Shown here one piece after another: positions 42,056 to 42,064 of a stretch of DNA of 42,064 nucleotides. The notes under the pieces were generated by a model. That model worked only from the letters and a program-made list of their open reading frames with translations. It was not told the DNA's origin and ran no database searches. The position numbers and the translations under genes are program-made. Each line of letters starts with the position of its first letter. Position 1 is the first letter of the stretch. Source of the DNA: Hepatocystis sp. ex Piliocolobus tephrosceles (taxonomy: Eukaryota > Apicomplexa > Aconoidasida > Haemosporida > Plasmodiidae); the NCBI GenBank assembly GCA_902459845.2, contig CABPSV020000001.1:38116-80179 (forward strand), in the 5' to 3' direction.

Positions 42056-42064
42056 TTTTTTTTT
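41805..42064. other. 3' flank and poly(T) tract
   Basis: AATTTATGCATTATAAACAA...GTAACATTGTTTATTAATAACAATAAATTCGATTTATTAAA resembles 12400-12470 and 39100-39160. It ends in a 65-base T run (41988-42052) at the window edge. Confidence 0.7.

Noticed and set aside
1..42064. tRNA, rRNA, CRISPR, phage or transposon sequences
   Set aside because: None seen on either strand: no T-loop, reverse transcriptase or transposase motifs, and no regular direct-repeat/spacer array.

Overview
ORGANISM. The window is extremely A+T-rich (roughly 80-90% by eye) with long poly(A), poly(T) and (TA)n tracts, sparse genes, GT-AG introns, and a TRAP-type adhesin (von Willebrand A domain, thrombospondin repeats, transmembrane segment, acidic tail with a Trp near the end). 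It also carries a PIR/VIR-like gene with the LPSKIYYDQL motif. Together these indicate a haemosporidian of the genus Plasmodium or a close relative. I recognise no other gene family from the well-known mammalian malaria genomes, so an avian-lineage parasite is my guess, not a demonstrated fact. No housekeeping gene is visible, so the setting looks subtelomeric or species-specific. A 582-base gap lies at 11395-11976.

LAYOUT. 1-4.2 kb: low-complexity DNA, one PIR-like gene (ATG-only first exon) and an orphan reverse-strand exon. 4.3-8.8 kb: two tandem paralogues of a secreted protein with a Glu-rich repeat, each with a matching 5' flank. 8.8-14.3 kb: a gene graveyard with decayed coding sequence on the minus strand (9.9-11.3 and 13.3-13.8 kb), an undecided remnant at 9.1-9.5 kb and the gap. 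14.4-26.5 kb: an array built from repeated units. It holds four small signal-peptide/transmembrane genes (A-D), each about 0.51-0.58 kb downstream of one conserved block, three copies of a 65-codon minus-strand ORF (one intact), and two copies of a decayed plus-strand gene. 26.6-28.8 kb: a second large decayed minus-strand gene that appears related to the one at 9.9-11.3 kb. 29.6-36.3 kb: TRAP on the minus strand between an intact three-exon membrane-protein gene and its dead copy. 36.5-42 kb: two small secreted-protein genes in related flanks, a GC-rich minisatellite and tandem duplications.

FUNCTION. TRAP is the one gene with a well-understood role: a sporozoite surface adhesin coupling the actin-myosin motor to substrate for gliding and cell entry. 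The PIR gene belongs to a variant-antigen family. The other intact genes encode short secreted or single-pass membrane proteins of unknown function; their tandem arrangement and dead copies fit contingency families evolving by duplication and decay. Pseudogene calls rest on hand translation and on agreement between copies; none was checked by a search.
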